In this document: one piece after another, positions 1 through 11,300 of the stretch
Layout: each line of letters opens with the position of its first letter
Numbering within the stretch: position 1 is the first letter of the stretch
Origin: Hydractinia symbiolongicarpus
Taxonomy: Eukaryota > Cnidaria > Hydrozoa > Anthoathecata > Hydractiniidae
Direction: 5' to 3'
DNA length: 64,000 nucleotides
Assembly (NCBI RefSeq): GCF_029227915.1
Contig: NC_079882.1
Coordinates: 21,457,001-21,521,000 of the forward strand
Translations under genes and position numbers: made by a program
Notes under the pieces: generated by a model
Told to the model about the DNA's origin: nothing
Seen by the model: only the letters and a program-made list of their open reading frames with translations
The model's database searches: none

Positions 1-3000
1 GCATGTAATCAGGAGCAATGTGATTCATGGCTTTGAAAACTAATATGGCATCGTTTTTGATGAGTAAATTATTCATTGAATATTCCCTCTCTTTCCCAAG
101 AAAAGTACGGACACATTTTAATCGTTTTTCTAGTTTTCCCAATCTACCTTGGGTGGCACAAGCCCATGCCGAGGAGCAGTAGTTGAAATATGGCATGACA
201 AGTGCATTAATTAAAAGGTTTTTTGTGTGAGGTGTTAAACAGGATGCAATGGTTCTAATTTTAGAATATTTAATTAGTATTTTTCTATTTATGTCATTAA
301 TGTGCTTTTCCCATTGCATTTTTTGGTCAAATGTTACCCCAAGATATTTAACTTTTTCGCTCCTCTTCAAAGGAATACCCATATAGTTGATAGTTTTGTT
401 CTCAACTTTTTTTAACTGGCTGTGGTTGCCGAAAAAGATTGTTTCAGTTTTGTCCGTATTAATAGTCATTTTGTTATTATTCAGCCAGAGGTCGACTTGC
501 GAAAGTTCTAACTCGACCTGGGAGACAAGGGTATCCAAGTTTTTATGAGACGAAATAATTATTGTATCATCCGCATATAGATGGTGGTAGTTTGAATTGA
601 TGACAGATTTTAAGTCATCAATATACAAAAGAAAGAGCAGGGGCCCCAACACAGATCCCTGCGGCACCCCAAAAGCGTCTTCATGAAGCAGATCTGATCC
701 TGTGTCGTTTACAAGAGTCAGCTGCATTCGGTCCGTTAAGTAGGACTCGAACCAGTCAAAGGCAGCATCTCTGATGCCAAAACACCATAGTTTTTTTAAC
801 AAAATTTTATGATCAACAGTGTCAAAAGCTTTTTTAAGGTCAATGAGCACAGCACAAACAAAGTTATGTTGGTCGAGCTCAGTAAGAATAAAATCAGAGA
901 CATCGACTACTGCAGTTTCTGTGGAAAAGAGTTTTCGAAATCCGGACTGTCTGTCATTCAGGAAGTTGTGCTCAGAAATAAAATGAGTCATTTGCTCATG
1001 CACTAACTTTTCAAAAATTTTCATAGGAATTGGCAAAATGGAGATAGGCCGATAATTAGTAGGATCTGTTTTATTGTTACTTTTAAAAATAGGCGAGACC
1101 CTTTTAGTCTTCCAACATTTAGGTACATAACCAGTAAATAAAGATTTGTTGAAAAGACTTGATAAATAAATACTTAAAACTGACGAACCTGCTTTTAGCA
1201 GTCGTGAACCAATTCCGTCCAAGCCTGTAGCTTTATTAAGTTTTAGTGATCTAATTATTTTTTCGACACTTTTGGTCTCAATACGAGCCCACCGAAAGTC
1301 GTGTCCGCTAACAGGTGGATTAACATTAGTAGTGTCAGAAGAAAATTTAGAGGCTAGTTTGGCACCAACACTGACAAAAAATGAATTGAATGTGTTGGAA
1401 ATTTCTTTTGGGTGAGAAGTTTCTGTACCATCGTTTTGGACTACTCGTTTTATCGAGGTAGTATTGCCTGACTTATCAGGAACCAGTTTTTTTAGGGTTT
1501 TCCAAAGTTGTTTTGGCCGTTTTTGAAAGTCCTGCAAAACGTCATTATAGTACTCGTTTTTGAGTCGATTTTTGAGACCTATTACCTGGTTCCTTTTTTG
1601 TTTGAAAGCTTCCCAGTCTATGATGGATTTTGTTTTTGATGCTTTCCGTTTCAAGAAGTCTCTTTCTTTGATGGCTATTATTAATTCATCAGTGACCCAT
1701 GCCTCAACACGGCCAGAAAATCTATGTGTTTTGAAAGGGGCATGTTTGTCAGCCACTGTTTTAACATTTTTATTCAGTTTCTCACATGCTTTATCAAGGT
1801 CATCATAATTATTAAAATATGACCAGTCTAAATTCCTGAGGTCCTTCAGAAAAGCCTCTTCACTGAAGTTCTTGTAGCTACGAACCTTGCATGTTTTAGG
1901 TTCAAATTTTGGCCTTTTGAATTTTCTGATCACATAAACTAAATTGTGATCACTGATGCCTAAATCCATGACACCAGTTTTAGAAATACAAGAACTGTTA
2001 GAAAGTATCAAGTCTATAAGAGTGCTACTATTTTCAGTAACACGAGTTGGCTCCGTAATATGTTGTTTTAGGAAAAGAGTGGAGCATAATTCCTTTATTT
2101 TGGAGGAAAGAGCATATTTTGAAAGCATGTTACAGTTAAAATCTCCCAAGATAAAAACTTCTTTCTCTTCTGGGAGCTTGTTAAAACACTGTTTAAAATG
2201 AGTACACAGGTTTTCGGTACTCTGCAAATCACTACCTCCAGGTGGCCTGTAAACCCCACACACGTAAATAGGTTTAGTTTTTTTCAGGCACACTTTCACC
2301 CATAGTGATTCAACATTTTCGAAGTAAAGGTGTTTCAAAAGGTGGCTATCCAAGTTTTCATTAACAAAAATTAGAACACCCCCACCTCGTCTATTCCGAT
2401 CATTCCTATAACAAACATAGCCATCAATTTTAACGTCATTGTCAGTGATGGTGTCATCAATTTTGGTTTCACAGATGGAGAATACATCAAGTTTTGTTTG
2501 ATGTAGCAGAAGTTTAACATAGTCTAGTTTGGATGACAGACCATTAATGTTGAGATGGGCCATTTTTAAGCCCTTCCCATTTCTGATTGCCTCAAAATCA
2601 AAGTTTTCATCAATAGTAATATTGATGTTGTCCGGAATTTCGTCACCAAATGACTCCTCATTAGCAAAGGGCAAATTACGAGAAAGACAGGGACTGCAAA
2701 CGAAAAACAGTTTATCTTCAGGAGTCTTCATAAATTGTTGATATTTTTTATCAGAAATACGCTCACATTTTTTATGAGCCCATAATCCACACTTGTCACA
2801 AGAAAGTGCTTTGTGTGTTTTTGCCACAGGTTTTAAGCATGAAGAACAGGGATACTTAACAGGACCTGGGTTGAGGCAGATGTCCCCTGACAAGAGGATT
2901 AAAAAATAGAAATACTTGTGCCTGCTTGGCTTAAGTTTTGATAAAGCCATTAATTTTAATTGGAGAGTGAGCTGGCTTTCAGAAACTCTATTGCAGGCAT

Positions 3001-3043
3001 CAAGTGAAGAGATAGAAAAGAAATTCCTATCTAGTCGACTCAT
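1..3043 (-). CDS. LINE (non-LTR retrotransposon) endonuclease-reverse transcriptase ORF, 3' end off the window
   Basis: One reading frame is open from the left edge to an in-frame stop at 3248-3250; the first ATG in it is at 3043. Sampled segments across the frame carry no stop. In order the protein shows a Cys/His cluster resembling a PHD-type zinc finger (CSSC, CDKC, HKKC, CSPC, about 2.9-2.7 kb), an apurinic-type endonuclease (GVYRPPGGSD, LGDFNCN, ISDHNLV, about 2.6-1.9 kb), and a reverse transcriptase with YRPIS, VPQGSVLGPLLF and YADDT (about 1.3-0.3 kb), then the start of the C-terminal thumb region. This layout is that of the CR1/L2/Jockey assemblage; the exact clade is not resolvable by eye. 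About 200 bases of open frame continue upstream of the ATG and encode Lys/Glu-rich sequence, so the true start may differ. The lack of decay suggests a recent insertion. Confidence 0.9.
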   Translation of the reverse strand, partial: MSRLDRNFFSISSLDACNRVSESQLTLQLKLMALSKLKPSRHKYFYFLILLSGDICLNPGPVKYPCSSCLKPVAKTHKALSCDKCGLWAHKKCERISDKKYQQFMKTPEDKLFFVCSPCLSRNLPFANEESFGDEIPDNINITIDENFDFEAIRNGKGLKMAHLNINGLSSKLDYVKLLLHQTKLDVFSICETKIDDTITDNDVKIDGYVCYRNDRNRRGGGVLIFVNENLDSHLLKHLYFENVESLWVKVCLKKTKPIYVCGVYRPPGGSDLQSTENLCTHFKQCFNKLPEEKEVFILGDFNCNMLSKYALSSKIKELCSTLFLKQHITEPTRVTENSSTLIDLILSNSSCISKTGVMDLGISDHNLVYVIRKFKRPKFEPKTCKVRSYKNFSEEAFLKDLRNLDWSYFNNYDDLDKACEKLNKNVKTVADKHAPFKTHRFSGRVEAWVTDELIIAIKERDFLKRKASKTKSIIDWEAFKQKRNQVIGLKNRLKNEYYNDVLQDFQKRPKQLWKTLKKLVPDKSGNTTSIKRVVQNDGTETSHPKEISNTFNSFFVSVGAKLASKFSSDTTNVNPPVSGHDFRWARIETKSVEKIIRSLKLNKATGLDGIGSRLLKAGSSVLSIYLSSLFNKSLFTGYVPKCWKTKRVSPIFKSNNKTDPTNYRPISILPIPMKIFEKLVHEQMTHFISEHNFLNDRQSGFRKLFSTETAVVDVSDFILTELDQHNFVCAVLIDLKKAFDTVDHKILLKKLWCFGIRDAAFDWFESYLTDRMQLTLVNDTGSDLLHEDAFGVPQGSVLGPLLFLLYIDDLKSVINSNYHHLYADDTIIISSHKNLDTLVSQVELELSQVDLWLNNNKMTINTDKTETIFFGNHSQLKKVENKTINYMGIPLKRSEKVKYLGVTFDQKMQWEKHINDINRKILIKYSKIRTIASCLTPHTKNLLINALVMPYFNYCSSAWACATQGRLGKLEKRLKCVRTFLGKEREYSMNNLLIKNDAILVFKAMNHIAPDYM

Positions 3044-4616
3044 TTCATTGTTGTTGGGTGAGCTACTTTTGAACGAAGGTTTTGTATTGCTCAAAAATAC
3101 AACGAACTTCCAAATTAAAAACACTTCTCCTCTATGATCCAAGCAGTTCCCTACTGTATTCTCACACTTCTCCTTTGCAGTTTGGCACTTTTCTTCTGCC
3201 CTTTTAAATTTTTTTAAAATTGCTTCTGATAGCCCACAATGTGTACTTTAAGAAACTATAATAAAACCCATGTGATCTACAAGTAAAAAAATAAAAATTA
3301 TATAGTTTGAAAGGCTAAAGTCCTGTCATATCCCTAATTAAGCATGGAAATCTTGGGAAAATCAAAACGCATGTGTATTGTAAGACACCATCTTTTCTAA
3401 ACTAACAAGGTTGCATGCATATGCGCTATGATACCAAACAACGGTGGAGCCTGTCGGATGTCTATGTGAACATGTCGGATGTCTATGTCTCTTCGGAATA
3501 CAACTTCGGAAGTCCAATAGAAATCTGGCAGCCATTATAGAAACCGCAATTAAGGTCACATTGGTTTTTCTATAATTTTTGAAGCTTTCAATAAAATACT
3601 TTAAGATAATAAAAAGAAACCCATGTGATCTTATTTCCAACATGAAATATTTATATTCTACTTGTGCAAAAACTACCAAAAACTTTAAATAGCTGTAAAT
3701 CCGCCATTATAAATTTTTGGATCCCAAAATTTTGGGAATATGCTTTACTTTATGGATACTATGAAATATAGAAAAATAAAGGAAAACAAAATTAATTACC
3801 ATCAAAACTCCCCAAAATTGCCTGGTTCTTACAGAAATTGGCTCTTAACACTTCTGTGCATGTGGCTCCTAACTTTCTCTTTGCAACCAAATTTAAAAAC
3901 ATTTGGATTATGTTAAGTTGTCTCTGACTAAAAATTGTCAGAATCCCTTATATTCTAACCAGGATCACTTGATTGATACAATATGTGCGGGAATTCAAAG
4001 TTAATTTCAAAGACAAATAATGTGCTGAATGTGTGTTTTACTTGTATTTTGTATTGCAAAACGAAAACCCGGTATCATTTGTGAATTTCGATGTTGTTAT
4101 ATATGAAATAAAATTTACTAGTTGATCGTAATTTCAAAACTTCATTCTTCTTTTATACATTCTCTATTCAGCATTGTCAACATTGCCTAATACGTATTAG
4201 ACAATGTTGTGGAATATTGTGGAAAAAATATACATGCAAAAATTTTAGGTCAATAATTATTCAATTCTTAAATTGATATTTTTGTATACATAAACGATGT
4301 AATATAATGAGCGACAATGAAGAAGAAACTATTTTGTGCTCCTTAATCTTTTCAAGCAGTTTCATTCTTTCACATGAAAAAAAGTTAGAATAAAAAACTG
4401 TATCAGTGAAATCGTATGGTTTTTAAATGAGACTTAACATTCATTAATCAAGTCATAAAGTAACTAAAACTTGAAAAAAAAAGTGAACCCCTGTATTACA
4501 AAATTCTTCAAAAGCTTGTAAGTATATTGTTACCAATATTTTGTCAGACATATATTCCTACATGAAATTTGTTGCATTTTTTGTGCTCTTTCCAATGATA
4601 TATAACAACTAGTCGT
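3044..4616. other. Non-coding stretch with small repeats
   Basis: I see no exon or recognisable element body here. It contains a short direct repeat of tcggatgtctatgt (about 3454-3488) and the palindrome listed separately. The first exon(s) of ATP23 could lie here or further right but I could not identify them. Confidence 0.5.
4178..4209. repeat. 32-bp near-perfect palindrome
   Basis: The arms caacattg and caatgttg flank a perfect 14-bp palindrome, ctaatacgtattag; only the single bases between arm and core fail to pair. It could form a cruciform or be the fused ends of a decayed foldback element. Confidence 0.8.
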
Positions 4617-5056
4617 TAGCCTGTGGAAAAATCAACGGGTTTGCCCATCCTTTAAATTCACCTGTCGCAACAAAGTGGACAAATATATCGCATTTGGTAT
4701 TGGTGCGCATTATAAAAGTTTCATGGTTCCGCTACGGAACGCGGCTCTTGCGGACATAAAGACAAAATACGGCTATTATTAAAGAGATAGATATTTTTTG
4801 AGACAAAAATTTTATTACTGAGGCAACCTAAAATACACCAGAGTAGTGTTTTTGATTGGGTTTGAGACTTGAATAAACAATTTGACTGCACTAGAGTGCA
4901 CACATTAATAATTCAAAAACTAAGACGGAGAGAGACCATCTATTTTATAATACCTGTATGCGTCTGCCTGTCATGCAAAATGGTACCGCAAGTAGCGAGA
5001 CGCACGCAATGCAATATAAAGAGAACGGGCAAACCCATTGATTGTTTCACGGGCTA
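4617..5056. mobile_element. 440-bp MITE with about 27-bp terminal inverted repeats
   Basis: The left end reads TAGCCTGTGGAAAAATCAAC and then a GGGTTTGCCC block; the reverse complement of the right end reads TAGCCCGTGAAACAATCAAT and the same GGGTTTGCCC block. The interior has no coding capacity I recognise. The terminal TA may be part of a TA target site (Tc1/mariner-like), but superfamily is not proven. Confidence 0.7.
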
Positions 5057-5230
5057 GTAATATTAAAACAGATGGAGAGTGTTCCAATTAATAATTATCG
5101 GATGTACTCAGCAAAACAGCAAATTTTTCGGTTGGAGACACCTCAGTATTTATCCAAATGTATTTAAAATCTGGTCTGCAATTTTACACCCATGGTCTGT
5201 ATATGAAAAACTACAGTTATAATTAAACTA

Positions 5231-7997
5231 CAGTTTACTCGAACACTGGATAACTCAAACTTTTGTTATCTTGTTTCATTTTCTTGGATTCCTTGAACTT
5301 TCGTTAATACTTTCTGATAAAAAAATTGGGTTAACTCAAACCTCGAATTACTCGAACTTTCATTATTACGACCCATTATTGTCTTGGTAACTCAGTAAAA
5401 ACACATTCATTAATAGAGAATATTGTATTATAACACAATTTTATGCATACAACATCATTCACATGCAACACATGCATATAACATCATTCGCATGGAACGC
5501 AATTTGTAAATTTGGGGAATGGATCAGGATGCCGGGTAATAAAATAATGGAAGTAGGCATGGTTATGGTTGCCCTTCACAATATTATGTCCTCATGTCCT
5601 ATATTGTGAATGGTTTCCAAGGCATTAATCCAATCTCTTCATGCATCATTTTCTCCATTCATGAGGTACATTGCACTACTAATACATTCATTAATCTATT
5701 ACTACTAATTATTAACTTATCAGTATTGGTCCAGCATGTGTTACCACATAATATTATTATGAGGATTTATAAAAGTGTGTGCCTCACCGTAATGATAATA
5801 AGTGATAATAATATCAAGTAATAATAAGATACACAAGCCTCACACACGCATCTGTCCAAATTTTTTATAGCTGACGTAAGAAGCCTGACATTCCCAAATT
5901 AGTGTGCATATTTTGTAGGAAAAAGTCAGTCATTAGGAGTACCGGCTTATATGTGTCACCAACATCCATACATACAAAGAAGCCTAGATACATGTACAAA
6001 CTAATTTATGATAGCTATAAAAAGCAAATAAGAGACTATAGCCAAAATAAACACAAGGTCAAATATTTGACATATATAAAATCCATATTATGACAAAGTG
6101 TGTACGTAACCACACGACCTAGTCTAGCAACTGGGAAGCACTCTAAGACTCTGGGCCAAAACCACCTATACTGGGAAACCAGCAAAATGTCCTCGCTGAC
6201 CACAATTAAAACATGCATACAAAGTATATTTTGATGCAGGGTTGAAAGAAGCACACGACTTGGGTAACAAGGGAGCCGGCACAAAGAATCATTAGCTAAC
6301 TGCAGCCTATGCAATTTATCAAAGGCACACAGCAGAGAAGACGTATTGGTTCCCAAACTGGGTGACTAGAGTGTGATAGGTGACCAACTGTGTGGCAAGA
6401 TGAGGACAAAAATAAAAGAGATAAATAGTTACTCCATGCCAGGCACCAAGAGGCAAAGTCCCTAATCTTCGACCTACCCCAGACATTCCTACTTAACAAG
6501 AGTCATGGGACGCCATCTGTAGTTTGTACATTGGGACGAACAACAAATTTAAGGATGGTGGGAGGAGTTGTTTTAAATTAACATACTCCAAACGCTTGAT
6601 TTTATCCAAAACAGTCTTAGGTACTGCAGGGAGCGAAGTTACAGAATATTGGGCCAGTAGGATGTGGGAAGACAACAAAGGGGCCTCAATGCGCACAGTT
6701 TCATCTGTAGGCTGAACACCTGCAGCAACATTCGCGCCATCTTGATCAATAACTGGGTCCAAAAAGCTGGCAGGCCGAACACAAGAGTGTGGAAACAAAG
6801 ATGGCGTTCCCCAATGATGTAGTTTGGTTCAAGTAAATTCAAATTATTAACTTGGTTAACCTCTACTTGGCTACAAATTTCTGTGTGGACAAAATCAAAT
6901 AGTCCGTTTTTAAATTGTCAAAAGTTTTATTGTTGCGTTTCAACACGACTCGTTTATTCGAGGCTTTCTGAACTTTTGAAGGTATGGTTTTGTGCAGCAA
7001 AGGATTTTCCTCACCAGAAGCATTGCTGATGTCGGCATCATCCGAGGATAATTCGTTACCACGTGTTGCTGGGGAAGGCCACCATCTTTAATTCGCATTT
7101 CACTATTAAAATAAGCCATCAAATGCTCAACAATATTCAAAAGAGATTTCCCTCTAGTGTGAATGTTGAATGAGTTTGCTAATAGGAGAAATGCTTCCTT
7201 GCCCATAGAGACCCACTGCTCAGCTGTGCGCATACGAGGCTCTGTTAAGAATACATGCGTGTCAAATAATTGCTTAACAGACTGTGGTGTGGATGAGCAG
7301 CATGGTTATTTACTGGGCGATAGATACATACTTGTTGATCAATAGCTTAAAATCTGAGGAGCTTCAGTCTCCAACAACCTCAGTTCTTTATGGCTAACAT
7401 TAGACTGACTCGTGTGTCTGAATTTTTTACCTTGTTTCAATAAGTGAGACAAAGCAAGGCATGTTGACATGGGACAACTGAGACAATACTCTAAGCAAAT
7501 ACCATCCAACATGGCTACCTGTTTACTGGATCAAAAGTGCCTTATTCTCAGACCTTATTTAAGGTACATTACTAGGCCAGAGTCAGTGGTACCTATCATT
7601 CTACAGGCCAGCTAGAAGGTTTACTGAAGTCACCACAATTACCATATTCATTTAGCTCCATTTGGGTTTCTTCGAATAAATTGAACTTTTTAATTGGGAA
7701 AAAGGAAATTGAATACCAGAAATGTCAGATTTTTTTTTTTTTTTTAGTTTTTAATAACTTCTGATGTAATATAAATAATGTTGTTTGACAAAGAAAATTC
7801 AATTTACAAGGGACTTGCATGCCTTTTTCATTGCCAAGATTGCACCTTTTTTCTGGTAACTAACGTGCTTTAACTCAAATTATAATTTCAATTTAGACTA
7901 AATTCGACTTAACCGGAGCTTCATTTAACATGAACATTCGTTATGTCAAACTATTTTCCTTGCTTCCTTGGATGTTTGAGTTACTTGGAGTTAGCTG
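5231..7997. mobile_element. Degenerate pogo/Tigger-like DNA transposon or composite of two
   Basis: The left end carries TACAGTTTACTCGAAC followed by repeated taactcaaac and actcgaac words; the right end, reverse complemented, carries TACAGCTAACTCCAAG and TAACTCAAAC. TA flanks both ends. Such runs of 'taactcgaac' next to CAGT termini are typical of pogo/Tigger ends. No transposase is recognisable; the interior instead holds gag-like remains on the minus strand, so this may be a nest of two elements rather than one. Confidence 0.45.
6080..7240 (-). pseudogene. Degenerate gag-like retroelement ORF
   Basis: Pieces in different minus frames line up as one broken protein: an acidic stretch with TRGNELSSDDADISNAS (about 7.05 kb), VPKTVLDKIKRLEYVNLKQL (about 6.6 kb), RDFASWCLAW (about 6.45 kb), YHTLVTQFGNQY followed in another frame by CAFDKLHRLQLANDSLC (about 6.35 kb), and a zinc-knuckle start ACFNCGQRGHFAG (about 6.2 kb) whose last Cys is not seen. 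I recall this type of gag-like protein as common in cnidarian retroelements, possibly tyrosine-recombinase (DIRS-like) ones; that class assignment is from memory and weak. Frameshifts and stops make it non-functional. Confidence 0.45.
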
Positions 7998-8350
7998 TAT
8001 AGCTTATTTTTGTTAAAATGGGTTAATCTACAGTTGGCCCTGACAGTTTTACAGGGTCCATAAAAACTTTAAATGTTTTCCAATTTGCTTTTACCATCTG
8101 CCTTTTTGAAACCATGGCATGAACAAAAGCTAACAGTTACTTTTGTGCCCATTAATCTAGCTGAGATTAACATAAAACGCTGTATAATATATATGTATAA
8201 GGTATACTTTATGAAATACAAATTTTAACCAAGTTGCCAATTATGTTGGTGCAAATAAATTGTTCTTTATTTAGTCTTGCAGAATAATCAAAGCTGCTTA
8301 GGATGATCCAGGTGATACATTTGATTGAAGTTTGTTGTTCGTTATTTTAG
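7998..8350. other. Non-coding stretch before ATP23 exon
   Basis: No gene or repeat recognised. It should be intron or 5' region of ATP23; a short segment after cttgcag at 8282-8290 was tested as the missing upstream exon but hits a stop in the required phase. Confidence 0.4.
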
Positions 8351-11300
8351 GGAAATACGTTAAAGTGTTGTTAGATGGCTTAAAAAAACTTGGTTGGTAA
8401 GTCGTAGAAGAACAATTTATAAATTGTATTGTAAAAAAAACAACAACTGTATATGAGGATTTTTACCATGGGTAAACAGTATTGTAATGTTTTTTTAATG
8501 TTTTTTAGTGATATGGGATTTGAGGAGAAAAATATTGTGTGCGAACCATGTAATCCGAAATTATACGCAGCATTTGATATCGACAAAAAAGTGGTGAGTT
8601 TCCTTATTATTTATAATTAAAAACCTTAGGAGACCGTGTAACTTTAAAATCAAATTAAAAACACTATGTATTATTTCCAATTCATGTTTTTATAGAATTT
8701 AAGATATATCTTTTTTGAGTACGTTTTTATTTGAAATTTTATGAAATTTTCATTCTAAATTCTTCTTGAAACTTATGCTTTAGTACTTGCTAAACATACC
8801 CGCGCTGTGGACCAAACCACGGACCTTGTGATTACGAAGCGAAATCCGTAACCACAAAGCCATGCGCCACTGTACGCAATAGAAACTCCAATTGCTGCCT
8901 CTTAATAAGCTATATCTCCTTAGGCGCTTGTCGAGAACATATGATCCTGTACATTATTTTGATCAGCGTTTCAACTTCTACACATTACAGACAAAGAATA
9001 ATCCAATTTTGTGAATTTTTTATATCTGCACTGCACTGCTGACGTCAGCAAAACTTTTAAAACAACTTTTTTTATTGACCTTTTGCCTAAGTGGATTTCT
9101 CCACGGGCTTTATCGACTAGTAATAATATAACGAGGCGGAAAAAAGAAGGACAATATGCTATTTTTTTAAATATGTGTCTTTTTTAATAGGCTACTTTCG
9201 CTAGCAATACATGTAATAATATATCCAGAAATCTCTGTGTATTTGATAAAATTCAGGCTTAGCTTTCACTTTTGTTCTGTCAATGCAAGCCGAACTTCTC
9301 TTGTTGTAGTGAGGTTTAATGTGACTAAAATGTACATAGTATGGAACTTTGCTGGCATTGTAAAACTTGTTGTAGTCGGGGTCAATGTAATGACTGTCCA
9401 TATTTATCAAGTCTGAGTATGTCTTTAATTTCTTACCTTCTTGAAAAATCCAGTTAAAAATTTCCATGTCTAATATCCTTTTACGGTTCGGGTATAAAGT
9501 GTTTAAGTCCATCGAGTAAACTTTGCTTATCTTTTTATATAATTTAATACTAAGATCAGCTACGAATATGCTGGATGTTAGCCATTTCTCTGGGTAAAAC
9601 CAATTGCAGTATGATGCGCCCACTTCAAATGGAGAAAGGTCTAACTGAAATAAAGGATACGGGTTTTTCATGAATAGGCCATCAACATCGAAAAAAACTA
9701 TGCGGTCGTAGGTATGGTAGAGTGAAAATGCTTCTAGTTTGATGTAACAATTGGTATAGTACCAGTCAGCTTTGGAATAATGTAAACTTTTCACTGCTCG
9801 AAGTTTGATGTTTTTAAATTCTTTGATAGCGTTTTTAAATTGATATCCAGCTTCGTGAAGGATCACAAAATCAACGTTGCATTCTCGAGGGTAAACTGCT
9901 TGTAGTTGATGAAGAAGTACATATAAATAACACTCGTATCCAGGGACGGATTTAGTTATATAAAATACAAAGGCATTTCGTTTCTGGCCTGCTTTGTTGA
10001 TGCATGTATCGGGAACCTTTCTCTTCATCTTCTGTGAAGCTTTTCTATCAACGCACCGTAGATGAGGTTGCATAATATGTCGCGTGTTTTTGTTTGTAGG
10101 TTTTGAAAATTGGAAATACAGCAGTAACACTTGCATTGACAGCAAGCTAAAAAATATGATAGAGTAGTAGATTATCGCACATTTTCTTTGCATGTTCGTA
10201 AAGTCACGTATTTTATGTTTCGTTGTTGTATGTCAAATGTTCGAAAATACACATAAATACATACACGCATGAATGAGGGATAAATAATACATCAATGAAT
10301 ACCTCGATATTTCGGTAACAATCTTTCACTGTCAGAATTTTTATAAATTATTAAGCAGCTATTTAATTTCACAGTTTGAAGTAACCCAATATATATTTTT
10401 GATGAAAAAGAAATACGAAATGTTTCGGTTGCTTTTCTTGTGTGTGCGCACTCCTCCGTTCTGTCATAGCTTATTTTCGTCACTTTAATCGGTTTTCGTG
10501 TAAGCCAGTAAATTTAAAAACACCGCCTATTTCATGGTGCCTTATTTTTTTTTAAAAAAAAACAAAACAAATAAATTGTTAAGATATTATTAAAGTGGAA
10601 AGTTTAAAAAGGTACAATGAAAAAACACGAAAAGCAAATTTTCGATATAGATTCGGAAAAACAAAACGGACGCACCCTGTTTCGTACTCAAGTGGTAGGT
10701 TTGAATAGTGCGATTTTTATGCGTTAGGCTTAAACATCTGTACCTTCAACTCGGAAAAGGTGTTTGGTAATTTTTTGCGTCTTTTAAGTTTATTATTTTA
10801 TTTATTTTTTAGAAAATACGTACTTTTATGTAATCTTATTTCGCAATTTGAAAAATAACCAGAATAAAGTCTTTGTTTGTTTTTTTCATCTCTTTGTATT
10901 TCAGACTACACCATTTTGAAGTTTTTTACAAGACGCTTTATTGACTAATAAAGTGTGTTTTTATTTTCAGGTGGTTGTATGCGAAAATAATTTGCTAAAC
11001 CAAAAATTTATGGACGATGTTTTAACACATGAGCTGATACATGCTTACGATGTTTGCCGAGTGAAGTTTGATAAAGACAATCTTGATCATTTGGCATGTA
11101 CTTCTGTAAGATTTGCTTCGTTTACTTTCAGTTAACAACAAAAGTTTGTTTGAGATTCTTATGTTAGAATCTTATGTTAATGAAAATATGAATTACACTT
11201 TTTACGCTTTTTTATAAGTAACATCTTGTAAACAACATGAGACTTGAATTTTTCAACAAATGAAGCAACTTGTAGGCAACAGGGAGCCTGAAGTGGCTTA

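Noticed and set aside
3362-3679. A 105-aa minus-strand frame rich in His/Pro repeats
   Set aside because: The repeats come from a duplicated tcggatgtctatgt word; no domain, splice context or codon bias supports a gene.
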